Below, piece by piece: positions 43,444-52,222 of a stretch of 64,000 nt of DNA (positions within the stretch are counted from its first letter, which is position 1; every line of letters starts with the position of its first letter). Origin of the DNA: Butyrivibrio sp. AE3004 (GTDB taxonomy: Bacteria; Bacillota; Clostridia; Lachnospirales; Lachnospiraceae); assembly GCF_000703165.1 (NCBI RefSeq), contig NZ_JNLQ01000003.1:124001-188000 (forward strand). Direction: 5' to 3'. The translations under genes and the position numbers were made by a program. The notes below the pieces were generated by a model. It was not told the origin of the DNA. It ran no database searches and saw only the letters and a list, made by a program, of their open reading frames with translations.

Positions 43444-43479
43444 AGTATATTATAGTCGGTCCAACAAATGTCCAACAAA
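43444..43479 (-). promoter_or_regulatory. tandem 11-bp activator box and -10, copy 2
   Basis: On the minus strand TTTGTTGGACA and TTTGTTGGACC (43479-43458), 8 bp, then -10 TATACT (43449-43444). Drives the 48-residue lipoprotein gene. Confidence 0.8.
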
Positions 43480-43634
43480 GTTTTAAATCAGTCTTTGGAT
43501 AGTAGCAAAAATGCATAGCAAAGGAAATAAAAATTGAAAAAAACTACAAAAATAGGGATTTTTCTGATATCTTATACAAGTGGGTAATTTATGAGACACA
43601 TTATCAGAGGGGACAATAACAGGAGGGAATGGAA

Positions 43635-44078
43635 ATGAAAAAAGTAGTTATAAAAGTATTATCCTTTATGCTTGCCTTTATAATAGCATTTGGGGCATTC
43701 GGAGTAACTGCAAATGCAGCAAATCTTGATAAAAAAGCAAAGAATATCTGCAAGACTCTTAAAAAGGGCAAAAAGGCAGGTTCTATAGTAGGAAAACTAG
43801 ACGTAAAATACGAAAAACAGGGTAAAACATACGATTTTACTGTAAGTCTTGATTGCCATCAGGATGCTTCTTTATTCGGAATGACAGCAAAGATGGTTCC
43901 TGATAAATACAAAGAATCAAGAGATTCTGTAGGAAAAGCATACAAAAACATTAAGAAAATCATAAAAAAAGGCGGAATCAAGAAATGTAACGTGATATAC
44001 GTTGTAAAAGCAAATGGTGTCAAATTATGGGAATTTAAAAACGGAAAGCTCGTATTTGACAAGTATCTAAGCGAATAA
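43635..44078 (+). CDS. small secreted Lys-rich protein
   Basis: A 147-residue exported protein: signal peptide (about 1-28, cleavage after TANA), then a basic domain with about 20 percent Lys (NICKTLKKGKKAGSIVGKL, KNIKKIIKKGGIKKC) and a final strand KLWEFKNGKLVFDKYLSE. I do not recognise a family; the mature size and charge suggest a surface-binding protein. ATG 43635 sits 8 bases after AGGAGG; ATG 43629 is too close to it. Followed by a strong terminator. Confidence 0.7.
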   Translation: MKKVVIKVLSFMLAFIIAFGAFGVTANAANLDKKAKNICKTLKKGKKAGSIVGKLDVKYEKQGKTYDFTVSLDCHQDASLFGMTAKMVPDKYKESRDSVGKAYKNIKKIIKKGGIKKCNVIYVVKANGVKLWEFKNGKLVFDKYLSE

Positions 44079-44111
44079 TAAATCAAACAACGGCTTATTA
44101 CCCACATTACC

Positions 44112-44165
44112 AAAAGGTCAGAGAATTTACCTGTCAAAGCAGGTATAATCTTCTGACCTTTTTTA
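44112..44165 (+). terminator. terminator after the secreted Lys-rich protein gene
   Basis: AAAGGTCAGA pairs with TCTGACCTTT, with an inner TACCTG/CAGGTA stem, followed by TTTTATAAT. It also faces the convergent gene ending at 44190. Confidence 0.85.
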
Positions 44166-44189
44166 TAATAATGTAAAGGCATGACAATT

Positions 44190-44723
44190 TTAATCATTCA
44201 ATACTTTTATATGGCATGCCTTCATTGCAGAAAGTGCTGTGTTGTGAGCTTCTGTGGTAACACCTGCGCAGCCTGCTGCATCAACATAAATCTTTTTATT
44301 GGGAATCATGGCCTTTGTAAGCAGAACATTCGAGATAACACAAATATCAGTACAAACACCTATAAATTCAACTTCATCAATGTTATCAGCATTTTCAGCC
44401 ATATATTTAGCAAGTTTTTCAGAACCGAAGGTCTCCTTGTCTATGATAAGAGAAGCGGTTTCATCTGCATTCAGTTCATCTATGATCTGCCACCCATCGG
44501 TTCCCTTGATGCAATGCGGCACAGGCAGATTCTGCCCTTCCTCTGTCTGCATGTAATCATCACCATGTGTATCTCTTGTAAAAATAATTGTTTCACCGGC
44601 CTCCCTGGCAGTTTCAATCTTTTTCTTTACATACGGAACAATTGCAATTCCCTCCTCATTTCTGAGTGCTCCGGTAATAAAGTCATTCTGCATATCCACT
44701 ACTACAAGTACTTTTTTATTCAT
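44190..44723 (-). CDS. isochorismatase-fold hydrolase (nicotinamidase-like)
   Basis: A 177-residue cysteine hydrolase. The catalytic Asp is in VVVDMQNDFI, the Lys probably in IIDKETFGS, and the nucleophile Cys in FIGVCTDICVISN; HGDDY and PVPHCIKGT form the metal/substrate region typical of nicotinamidases. Nicotinamide to nicotinate in NAD salvage is the likeliest reaction, but related amidases look alike. It precedes no obvious NAD gene. Confidence 0.85.
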   Translation of the reverse strand: MNKKVLVVVDMQNDFITGALRNEEGIAIVPYVKKKIETAREAGETIIFTRDTHGDDYMQTEEGQNLPVPHCIKGTDGWQIIDELNADETASLIIDKETFGSEKLAKYMAENADNIDEVEFIGVCTDICVISNVLLTKAMIPNKKIYVDAAGCAGVTTEAHNTALSAMKACHIKVLND

Positions 44724-44748
44724 TTCGTATTGCCCCTTTTACCCTTCT

Positions 44749-45201
44749 TCAAAATTTCAAGCTGTCTCCAAGCACCGGAACCTTACTGGCAAAAAATGAG
44801 AATTCTCCACTATCCAAAAGATTTCCTTCATCATCCGTTACTCTGATATCAAATACCAATATATGCTTTCCGGTCTTTAGTTTCATGCATTCACAATAAA
44901 TATATTCAGTGTTAACTGCCGGCAACAGGAAATTCAAATTGGCAGAAACTGTCGTAACATAGTATCCGCTCATACTGCCTGTGGCACCTGCCATAACATC
45001 CACAAAAGAAAGCAGCGCCCCACCGTGTATACTCCCGTACGTATTATGAAGCCTTGTATCACACTTAATTCTTGATTTACTATAGGTCGAGCTTAGCTCT
45101 AATATCTCAAAACCTATAAATTTGTTATACTCATTTGCATACAATTCAGAGATCATCTTCTCTCTGATTGCGTTTTCCTTTTCGGTACGTGCCTTTCTCA
45201 T
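44749..45201 (-). CDS. PaaI-family hotdog thioesterase
   Basis: About 150 residues with the hotdog fold signature YGSIHGGALLSFVDVMAG and the strand VSANLNFLLPA. Such enzymes hydrolyse acyl-CoA thioesters. Start ATG 45201 follows AAGGATAAGATA and lies 4 bp beyond the stop of the DUF3006 gene (45206), so the two are translationally coupled; the AAGGA serves as the end of one and the binding site of the other. Confidence 0.88.
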   Translation of the reverse strand: MRKARTEKENAIREKMISELYANEYNKFIGFEILELSSTYSKSRIKCDTRLHNTYGSIHGGALLSFVDVMAGATGSMSGYYVTTVSANLNFLLPAVNTEYIYCECMKLKTGKHILVFDIRVTDDEGNLLDSGEFSFFASKVPVLGDSLKF

Positions 45202-45205
45202 TATC

Positions 45206-45382
45206 TTATCCTTCAATTATTGAATATTGCATTAACTCATATTTAAGCTTTGTTCCTTCAGCTATACCATCCGGCAGAAGTGCTCTCGCAACAAGCTTAA
45301 GATCATCTGAATCAATATCGGTTCTTCGCAAGTTGGCGTAGTCGCCATCTATACTATCAACTATATAAAACCATGTTTCCAT
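45206..45382 (-). CDS. DUF3006-like small protein, 58 aa
   Basis: ATG 45382 has AAAGGAAC upstream and opens a 58-residue frame (FYIVDSIDGDYANLRR near the start, RALLPDGIAEGTKLKYEL later). This follows the DUF3006 pattern: a leading strand with D-x-x-x-G-D-Y-A, then L-P-x-G-x-x-E-G-x-x-L. DUF3006 proteins are small beta proteins of unknown function, often near metallo-hydrolases. Here it is coupled to the thioesterase gene. Confidence 0.75.
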   Translation of the reverse strand: METWFYIVDSIDGDYANLRRTDIDSDDLKLVARALLPDGIAEGTKLKYELMQYSIIEG

Positions 45383-45441
45383 ATTAATGTTCCTTTCATT
45401 GGTAGCTTTTTATATCAAACGAATTCATATTTATAACATAG

Positions 45442-45942
45442 TTATTCATCTTTTTTATATAATCCAAAAATTGTTTTGTGATATTTTCCGAGCTCTTTTG
45501 TAGCTTCCATCAGCTCTTTTTGAGATTCCAGAAGCTCATTTCTTGATTGCTTTATTTCTTCCTTTGCATGCTCGAGATTGTCATGCTCTTTGTCCGCAAG
45601 AAGTAATAAAGTTTCCGTACGTGCACGATCTTCCAGTAAAGCCGCATTCTGTTTGGTCATATCCTGCAGCTCCTTTTGAAGCAATATTATTGCATCCTTA
45701 AGTCTTTCCCTTTCTTTTTGTGCCTGAAAAAGCTCTTCCTTAAGATCTTCATTATCATTGCTGACAACTATATTCCGCTTAAGTCTATGCTTATCGAGAA
45801 ATTCACACGCAAATTCATCAAGTACCTTTCTGCGATCTTCAGTCGTTATGTGTCCTTTCAGTTCATCCTTATATCGGTTTGTCTGTGCCCTTACCGTTTC
45901 GTAGCTTATAGAGCGACTCTCAGCATATTCTTTTAATGTCAT
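45442..45942 (-). CDS. DNA-binding coiled-coil protein
   Basis: About 166 residues. The N-terminal part (MTLKEYAESRSISYETVRAQ) is a helix-turn-helix of the kind found in plasmid/phage regulators, followed by TEDRRKVLDEFACEFLDKHR and a long coiled coil (about 75-160, rich in Glu, Lys, Leu). The layout resembles KfrA-type or MerR-like accessory DNA-binding proteins. ATG 45942 is chosen because GAGGAGAAA precedes it. Role unknown. Confidence 0.75.
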   Translation of the reverse strand: MTLKEYAESRSISYETVRAQTNRYKDELKGHITTEDRRKVLDEFACEFLDKHRLKRNIVVSNDNEDLKEELFQAQKERERLKDAIILLQKELQDMTKQNAALLEDRARTETLLLLADKEHDNLEHAKEEIKQSRNELLESQKELMEATKELGKYHKTIFGLYKKDE

Positions 45943-46044
45943 TACCAATTTTCTCCTCATGCCATACAGTATTGTTCCAATCTGCTACAGTATATTGTAT
46001 GTCAATTATTCAAATGCCACAATAGGTAAAATAGAGGCTTCTCT

Positions 46045-46080
46045 CTTGATGGACATTTGTTGGACATCGAAAAATATAAT
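46045..46080 (+). promoter_or_regulatory. tandem 11-bp activator box and -10, copy 3
   Basis: CTTGATGGACA and TTTGTTGGACA (46045-46066), 8 bp, then -10 TATAAT (46075-46080). Drives the small membrane protein gene at 46192 with a ~105-nt leader. Confidence 0.8.
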
Positions 46081-46191
46081 ATTAAATATAAGCATAATAA
46101 ATAGTTCATAAAATAATAATGCGTGGCTAACATCAAACCGGTTTTAGTCAGGTATAAAAACAAACGTTTTTAGAAGAGGGGGATTAAAACT

Positions 46192-46407
46192 ATGTCAAAA
46201 GAAAGTAACAAAGTTTATTTCACGCTTAATACTATAAGTGCCCTCGCGCTTGTATTTATGGGTATTATGTATTGGGTAGAAGACGGATTACAGAGCAGTA
46301 GTACTATTACTACCATTACATTGGGAGTAATATATGGCTGCATAGCATTCAGTCATTTCAGAAAATACAAAAAAATGCTAAAGATTAAAGCAAGATCTGA
46401 TATATAA
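46192..46407 (+). CDS. small membrane protein, 71 aa
   Basis: Two membrane helices (about 13-28 and 41-55: ISALALVFMGIMYWV; ITTITLGVIYGCIAF) and a basic C-terminal tail (HFRKYKKMLKIKARSD). No family recognised. AGAGGGGGA precedes ATG 46192, as in the other genes with tandem-box promoters. It lies 100 bp upstream of the xylanase gene and may be on the same transcript. Confidence 0.7.
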   Translation: MSKESNKVYFTLNTISALALVFMGIMYWVEDGLQSSSTITTITLGVIYGCIAFSHFRKYKKMLKIKARSDI

Positions 46408-46461
46408 GTATATTTTTCAAAAAAGCAATAAGAACAGATATCCAAGCAAAAAATGGTTAGT

Positions 46462-46513
46462 CATTCCCGTATTCTCCTCTATATTATAGAATATAGAGGA
46501 GAATACGGGAATG
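46462..46513 (+). promoter_or_regulatory. perfect 24-bp hairpin burying the xylanase RBS and start codon
   Basis: Arms 46462-46485 and 46490-46513 are perfectly complementary around the loop ATAG. The right arm contains the ribosome binding site GAGGAG (46496-46501) and the whole start codon ATG (46511-46513); the left arm begins with the complementary CAT. In RNA this would block initiation unless opened. No T-run follows, so it is not a terminator. Confidence 0.85.
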
Positions 46514-47806
46514 AAAAGAAAACAAATGCTATGTGTCATACTACTTAGTACCTTGATGATCTCAGGATTAAGCGGATGTGGCAAAACAACAGTAACTAAC
46601 AATGAATCGAACGATTCTGCTTCTGCCGAGTTATCAGCCGACAGTTCAAAAGCCACTGATACCGCTGATGGAGCCGAAGAACAATCTTCTGATGAAACAG
46701 TCACTGATGAACCGGTTTCTGCTGCGGATGATGCCATACTTAAAGATTTGTCAGAAAAGTTCTTTACTTTCGGTGTCGGAATAAATGGCAGTACGTTGGA
46801 GAATCAAACCTTAAACATCCCTGAATACATGGAGCTTTGTAAAAAACATTTCAACAGCTGCACTATGACCAATCTTATGAAGAGCTGTTACATCCTTGAT
46901 CAGATGGGCTCACAGGAAAATCTCAAAAACGGCAATGAAGAGCCTGCTCTTTCCTTTTTTTCAATCGATCCCACCCTGGAATGGTGCAAAGAAAACGGCA
47001 TGAAAATGCGTGGTCACACACTTGTGTGGCATACTCAGGCTCCTGAATGGTTTTTCAGAGAGGGGTATTCCGAAGACGGTGATTATGTTTCAAAAGATAC
47101 CATGCTTCTCAGAATGGAAAGCTACATTCGTCAGCTTATGACTCATGTTCAAGAAGAATATCCGGGAGTTGTTTATTGCTGGGATGTAGTTAATGAAGCT
47201 GTTGATCCTGAAAGTGCCGATCCCGAGAGTGGTTTTATGTGCAGGACCAAACTGGAAGAAGCTGATAATCCATGGTATGCGACAATCGGCGCTGATTATG
47301 TAGAAATGGCTTTCACATATGCAAGAAAATATGCCGCAGATGACGTAAAGCTTTTCTATAACGATTACAACACATATCAGGCGCCTAAAACCGATGGAAT
47401 CTACACTTTGTGTGAGTCACTCAAAGAGAAAGGTCTGATAGATGGCATTGGAATGCAAGGATATTGGGGAATTGATTATCCTTCCGATGCAGTTATAGAA
47501 TCCGCAATCAGGAAGTTCTCTGAACTTGGTCTTGAAATACAGGTTACTGAGCTTTCTGTAGGAGTAGACGAAGAAACTGATGCCCAATTTAACAGGCAGG
47601 GCGACAAATACGGTCGCATTTTCAAAATGCTTTGCAGACTGGATAGCGATAATGGTGGTCCGGCAAACATAACAAACGTTACTGTCTTTGGTCTGGTAGA
47701 CCATTACCGTGAGGGTGATACCACTAATTCAAGATTATTTGACAAACACTATCTGCCCAAACCGGCATTTGTGAAAATAAAAGAAGCACTTGAAAATTTC
47801 AGTTAA
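46511..47806 (+). CDS. GH10 endo-beta-1,4-xylanase lipoprotein
   Basis: A 431-residue exported xylanase. Signal peptide with lipobox LSGC (Cys near 22), an acidic Ser/Thr linker to about 75, then the GH10 barrel: RGHTLVWHTQAPEWF (substrate-binding His/Trp), acid/base Glu in CWDVVNEAVD (near 229) and nucleophile Glu in IQVTELSVG (near 346). It would cut xylan at the cell surface, feeding the uptake system at 8.7-10.1 kb. The lack of a carbohydrate-binding module is usual for small surface GH10 enzymes. Translation start is inside a perfect hairpin. Confidence 0.95.
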   Translation: MKRKQMLCVILLSTLMISGLSGCGKTTVTNNESNDSASAELSADSSKATDTADGAEEQSSDETVTDEPVSAADDAILKDLSEKFFTFGVGINGSTLENQTLNIPEYMELCKKHFNSCTMTNLMKSCYILDQMGSQENLKNGNEEPALSFFSIDPTLEWCKENGMKMRGHTLVWHTQAPEWFFREGYSEDGDYVSKDTMLLRMESYIRQLMTHVQEEYPGVVYCWDVVNEAVDPESADPESGFMCRTKLEEADNPWYATIGADYVEMAFTYARKYAADDVKLFYNDYNTYQAPKTDGIYTLCESLKEKGLIDGIGMQGYWGIDYPSDAVIESAIRKFSELGLEIQVTELSVGVDEETDAQFNRQGDKYGRIFKMLCRLDSDNGGPANITNVTVFGLVDHYREGDTTNSRLFDKHYLPKPAFVKIKEALENFS

Positions 47807-47818
47807 ATAAAAAATAAT

Positions 47819-47873
47819 AAGTCGGCAACAATTCTGAATCATATCTCATGATCAAGTGTTGCCGACTTTTTTA
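47819..47873 (+). terminator. terminator after the xylanase gene
   Basis: AAGTCGGCAACA pairs perfectly with TGTTGCCGACTT around a 26-base loop, followed by TTTTTAATAA. Confidence 0.9.
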
Positions 47874-48248
47874 ATAATTCTCAAGATCTTTGGTTCTAAC
47901 GGGTTCCCCATTAAGCAAAATATATCCCTTAGGTAGCGTTGCCACATCAATATGCTTCAATTTAACCTCATTGTGGCTATGAGGAATCGTTCCATCAGAG
48001 TTATTCGCCCTATGTCTGTTTGCAGTATCATAAGAGCCGGATTCCCAGTGCTTATGAGGCATTGCAGATGATTCGGGGTGCGTCATTGCACCTGCATATT
48101 TTGTTTCGGAAAATCGTTTTGAAAGCGTCTTCATATTAACGTTTTTCTTAGAACTGCTACTCTGCCCCGCCTTTATAACTGGTTTAACCAGTTTTAGAAC
48201 AAATAAAATTATTATTGCAACTGTAATTATACTATCCATGTTAAACAT
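47871..48248 (-). CDS. membrane-anchored hypothetical protein, 125 aa
   Basis: One N-terminal helix (SIITVAIIILFVLKLV), then a hydrophilic His- and Ser-rich stretch (AMPHKHWESG, GTIPHSHNEVKLKH) and a C-terminal segment LPKGYILLNGEPVRTKDLE. I do not recognise a family. The ATG at 48248 has GGGAGG upstream and lies 1 bp after the stop of the SGNH lipoprotein gene, so the pair is coupled. Confidence 0.65.
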   Translation of the reverse strand: MFNMDSIITVAIIILFVLKLVKPVIKAGQSSSSKKNVNMKTLSKRFSETKYAGAMTHPESSAMPHKHWESGSYDTANRHRANNSDGTIPHSHNEVKLKHIDVATLPKGYILLNGEPVRTKDLENY

Positions 48249-48249
48249 A

Positions 48250-48870
48250 TTATTCCTCCCCGGCTAAAGCGCTTAAAATGTAGTTCCATATAGCTGTAGT
48301 AGGTTTTGGATTATAATGGATTCCGTCAGGTGATACCTCTATATTGTTTTTTACATAAGTATACAGGTCAATTACTTTTACATTATGCGAAGCTGCCCAT
48401 TTCGTAATCTCGCTGTTAAAATCCATCATTTTTTGGTTAGGATAATTACCAACATTGAAATCTCCGCTTAAATTCTCGTCAACGGTAGGTCCGACTGTAC
48501 AAATAACAATTGTCTTCCCTTGAGAAATAAGATTTTCGTAAACCGATTCATACAGTTTTGCATCATTATTATCGTTGCACCCAAGCCATGACACTAATGT
48601 ATCAAATTCATCTGTGCCGTATTTCCCAATTACATCCGTCATATATGCACAATGACAACCATCCTTTGCAAAAACACGTATTCCCTCAGTATGATAATCA
48701 TAAATTTCCTCGGCATCACCATCAAACATATCAACCGATCTTGAATCACCGATGAAAAATATCCTGCCATACTCATTTTTATATGGTTCTGTAGTTGCTG
48801 CCTCAGTTTTAGCACAGCCTGACAGCAACACGCTTATCAGACATAGTAAAAATACAATCCTTTTATACAT
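48250..48870 (-). CDS. SGNH-type hydrolase lipoprotein
   Basis: About 206 residues with signal peptide and lipobox LLSGC, then a compact SGNH fold: block I FFIGDSRSVDM (nucleophile Ser), SWLGCNDNND in the Asn position, and the final DGIHYNPKPT with the catalytic Asp and His. It probably removes acyl groups from a polysaccharide or from peptidoglycan at the cell surface. Start ATG 48870 follows GAGGAGC; the frame further upstream is not needed. Coupled to the gene at 47871. Confidence 0.85.
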   Translation of the reverse strand: MYKRIVFLLCLISVLLSGCAKTEAATTEPYKNEYGRIFFIGDSRSVDMFDGDAEEIYDYHTEGIRVFAKDGCHCAYMTDVIGKYGTDEFDTLVSWLGCNDNNDAKLYESVYENLISQGKTIVICTVGPTVDENLSGDFNVGNYPNQKMMDFNSEITKWAASHNVKVIDLYTYVKNNIEVSPDGIHYNPKPTTAIWNYILSALAGEE

Positions 48871-48942
48871 CCCATGCTCCTCAAATAATAATAATTGCAA
48901 CATGAATATTATAAAAGAATTTCGCCTTTCAGGACAGTTTTT

Positions 48943-49590
48943 TCAGAGCAAAAACTGATACATAAATATAAAATGGCAAAAACTTCCACCCATCACAAAT
49001 AGATGAAATACTTCATGAGACCCGAAATAGGGATGTTTTTCATTAAATCTTGATAACTTTAGAGCGTAGACCACGCCGCCGACAGTATAAATAATTCCAC
49101 CGATAAGTAGCCACATAAAGCCTAAATGACTCAGATTATTGTATATTGGACGCATTACAAGAACCACACTCCATCCCAAAGCTATGTATATAAGCGAAGA
49201 GAACCAGCGTGGGCAGTTAATCCAGAAAACCTTAAGAACAATACCAATTATTGCAAAACTCCAAACTGCTATGAGCAAGGGAATTCCTATCTCTGAGCTC
49301 AATGCCAGAACACAGACAGGCGTATATGAGCCTGCAATTAGAACAAATATCATTGAATGATCAAGCTTACGTAAAACGCAAATGACCGCAGGAGTAGAAT
49401 TTACAGCATGATAAAAAGCACTGGCACCATACAGCATTATCATACTTACGGCAAAAACAAGCATGGCAATAACATATATACTGCCAAAATCAGATGCCTT
49501 TAATATTAATGGCAAACTGGCTCCGACTGAAAGGAACATAGCTGCCAAATGTGTAAGAGCACTGCCGGGTTCTCTGATAGATATCTGCAT
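48943..49590 (-). CDS. hemolysin III / PAQR-family membrane protein
   Basis: A 215-residue protein with seven membrane helices and the family metal-site residues: SAFYHAV near 58, LRKLDHSMIFVLIAGSYTPV near 77 and the C-terminal FGSHEVFHLFVMGGSFCHF. These proteins of the YqfA/TrhA type affect membrane lipid and energy state; haemolysis is an old and doubtful name. Start ATG 49590 has AAAGGAG upstream. Confidence 0.92.
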   Translation of the reverse strand: MQISIREPGSALTHLAAMFLSVGASLPLILKASDFGSIYVIAMLVFAVSMIMLYGASAFYHAVNSTPAVICVLRKLDHSMIFVLIAGSYTPVCVLALSSEIGIPLLIAVWSFAIIGIVLKVFWINCPRWFSSLIYIALGWSVVLVMRPIYNNLSHLGFMWLLIGGIIYTVGGVVYALKLSRFNEKHPYFGSHEVFHLFVMGGSFCHFIFMYQFLL

Positions 49591-49708
49591 ATGTGACTCC
49601 TTTCTACACGTAGTTTTGATTACTACATCATGCAATACCAATACTACATCCATGTGCAAAAGGTGTCAATATATGCAGTTATAAAGTTTTTGTAAATGAA
49701 CTAATCGG

Positions 49709-52081
49709 TTACAAACTATACAAATCCAGCATATTTGCAAATGTATCTTCCGATAAGGGTTTATAAAAGAAATAGCCCTGTATATAATCGCAGTCTGCAT
49801 CCAGAAGAAATTTTAACTGTTTTTCGGTCTCTACCCCTTCCGCAGTCACTTTTGCACCAATTGAATGCGCAAGATTTATTGTAGAAACAATAATAGATTC
49901 AGATTTTTTATTTATACCTATTTTTCTGACAAATCCAATATCCAGCTTAATGATATCGAAATCAAACGTTTCAAGCATTGATAATGAACTCATACCGCTT
50001 CCATAATCATCAAGAAGTATCTGGATTCCCTGTTTTTTCATCTCGCTAAGGTACTCCAGCGACTTGGACTCAAGATCTGCATAAGCTGACTCTGTTACTT
50101 CAAATCGCACCATCTTAGGGTCTATCTTCTTTTCCTTTATATATTCAAATATATGCTCAATAAATACAGTATCGTAAAAATCGACACGAGAAAGATTTAT
50201 GGCACAAGGAACGACATTCTTTTCCAATCTTGTCCGTTCTTCAATAAAGCTTATACCACGTTCTACCATATATCTGTCCAAAGCAGAGGTTTTTCCCTCT
50301 GATTCGATGATTGGAATAAAATCCGATGGAGAAACCATCCCCAAATCGCGATGCTTCCACCTGATAAGCATTTCAGCGCTTACAATATCGCCTGTTTTTG
50401 TATCTACTACAGGTTGATAATATGGCTCAAACTCGTTCTCGGAAAGCGCTCTTTCAAAATCCGAAAGGAGAAAACGCTGCTTAACGTAGTCTTCCTTCAT
50501 CGAATCATCATAATATGCATAGAGGATATTTCTGTTGCTATTGTTACGTAGGCTTTTCTCCGCAAGCTTAGCGCCTGCCAGTATCTGCGAAATACTGATC
50601 CTTGGATTGTTTATAGGATATATACCGCAATGTATTTCAAAACTGTATTCCATGGATTCAATCCTGAATACCTGCCTGCACATAGTTCGCAGATTTTTTT
50701 CTTTAAGATTTTCATCTGCTGTAATAAGCACAAAGTGGTCACCCTCAAGTCTGCCCACTATAACCGGCTTCAAATATTTCCTAAGAATATCCCTCGTCTG
50801 GAAAATAATCTGATCACCTTTATGAGTCCCAAATAATTCATTAACTGCCTTAAATCCCTTAATATTAGTAAAAACGAGGGAATAATGGTCATTAGCTGAA
50901 AGCTCTGATAAAAACACCTTAGCTCTTTCCAAAAAACCTGTCCTTGCATATTCATCTGTAAGCCAATCATGGTCAATTGTAGTTGTATTGTCTATATAGA
51001 CAATCATAATCCAGTCGGGATATCCCGGTATTTCCTTTGCCCTGATATTTTTGGCTCGTCTTCCGTCCACAGTATCTACATGGAAAGTTCTGACATAGTC
51101 CCCTCTTGCAGACATTTCCTTTAGTATTACCGGCAATCTTATTTCCTTAAGATAGTTTTCTCTTTCTTCTTCTATGATATCCTGAGAAATCTTAAAGCAT
51201 ATGTCTTTATATTGTAAGCGACTACTCTCAAAGGTTTGACTGAGCGTTTCTTTAAGATAATATATCTCACAGTGTTCATCTTTCTTATAAACAGTCACAA
51301 CCATGTCATATCCCTCTGATATCAGAGCTCTTATGACAGGCTGCTCGATATAGCTCATAAAAGGAACGATCGGCCCCTGTTTAAGTGGTGTGATAATTCC
51401 ATCTTCAATTATCTCACCCTTTCCCTTAAATGTAGTTTTTCCACCCTTTACCTTAAAATAACTTCCATCCGACACAAGATAAAATCTGCATCCAAAGCTA
51501 TCAGGAATCAGGACATCATCAAAAAAACTAATGCCTTCCTCCTTTTTTTCTCTTATATATTCTCTTTTTGGAATCATCTGGATATTTGTCAGATCAAGGC
51601 CATCAGAAAATCTAATATAATTAGGATTATTGGCTTCATCAATGGTCTCTGGCATATGATATACATAAAAGGCAGAGTTCACAGCTCCTGCCCCAAAACT
51701 TATAACTATCCCCTCATAGCCCAAAAGAGCACTCTTAAGCCTCATTCGCTTCATAAAAGCAAGCTGTGTCGGCGCATGCCCTCCGGCAAGATATATCACA
51801 TTAGCCCATGCCACCATATCAGGAGCCGTACTAGAACCATCAAGAATTTTAGCCTCATTTACCGGCAGCTTCGCAGCCTTACATTCCTCAAGCACCATTT
51901 GAAGCTGATGTTCATTCTCTTCGGATGCTTCAGGATCACAGGGAACATAAAGAACATTTGCCTTTTTTCGCCATTCTCTTTTCAGATCTTCAAAAAAGCC
52001 ATAAGAAACCACAGGCTTAGATTTATCATAAGCCTCCGCATTCTTGTTCTGTATGAAACTGCTCGTTAAATAAAGCACCAT
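49709..52081 (-). CDS. peptidase-S51-like / degenerate GGDEF / EAL protein (c-di-GMP phosphodiesterase)
   Basis: A 790-residue cytosolic protein. Residues 1-230 resemble peptidase S51 (dipeptidase E/cyanophycinase): NVLYVPCDPEAS, VIYLAGGHAPTQL and IVISFGAGAVN, but the Ser of the family's W-S-A-G motif is a Gly here, so it is probably a sensor, not a peptidase. After a linker, residues 390-540 form a GGDEF domain with RLEGDHF instead of GGDEF, hence inactive. Residues 550-790 form an EAL domain with the expected acidic residues (AEMLIRW, INLSR, FEVTES, LDDYGSG, IKLD, AEGVET), so it should hydrolyse c-di-GMP. ATG 52081 follows GGGGAT. Confidence 0.87.
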   Translation of the reverse strand: MVLYLTSSFIQNKNAEAYDKSKPVVSYGFFEDLKREWRKKANVLYVPCDPEASEENEHQLQMVLEECKAAKLPVNEAKILDGSSTAPDMVAWANVIYLAGGHAPTQLAFMKRMRLKSALLGYEGIVISFGAGAVNSAFYVYHMPETIDEANNPNYIRFSDGLDLTNIQMIPKREYIREKKEEGISFFDDVLIPDSFGCRFYLVSDGSYFKVKGGKTTFKGKGEIIEDGIITPLKQGPIVPFMSYIEQPVIRALISEGYDMVVTVYKKDEHCEIYYLKETLSQTFESSRLQYKDICFKISQDIIEEERENYLKEIRLPVILKEMSARGDYVRTFHVDTVDGRRAKNIRAKEIPGYPDWIMIVYIDNTTTIDHDWLTDEYARTGFLERAKVFLSELSANDHYSLVFTNIKGFKAVNELFGTHKGDQIIFQTRDILRKYLKPVIVGRLEGDHFVLITADENLKEKNLRTMCRQVFRIESMEYSFEIHCGIYPINNPRISISQILAGAKLAEKSLRNNSNRNILYAYYDDSMKEDYVKQRFLLSDFERALSENEFEPYYQPVVDTKTGDIVSAEMLIRWKHRDLGMVSPSDFIPIIESEGKTSALDRYMVERGISFIEERTRLEKNVVPCAINLSRVDFYDTVFIEHIFEYIKEKKIDPKMVRFEVTESAYADLESKSLEYLSEMKKQGIQILLDDYGSGMSSLSMLETFDFDIIKLDIGFVRKIGINKKSESIIVSTINLAHSIGAKVTAEGVETEKQLKFLLDADCDYIQGYFFYKPLSEDTFANMLDLYSL

Positions 52082-52222
52082 AGATAATCCCCTGCAAGAA
52101 TATATTAAGTTAAGATTTATTACCTATTGCCTCTTGAACAATAAAATACATTCCCTACATACGAGATTATCATTTTTTGATTTCTTTGTGAGCGATTTCA
52201 AAAATGTTTAATAAAAAATTTA

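Noticed and set aside
44181..44846. 221-residue plus-strand frame opposite the isochorismatase-fold gene
   Set aside because: Antisense of a conserved enzyme, Cys/Phe/Ile-rich, no binding site.
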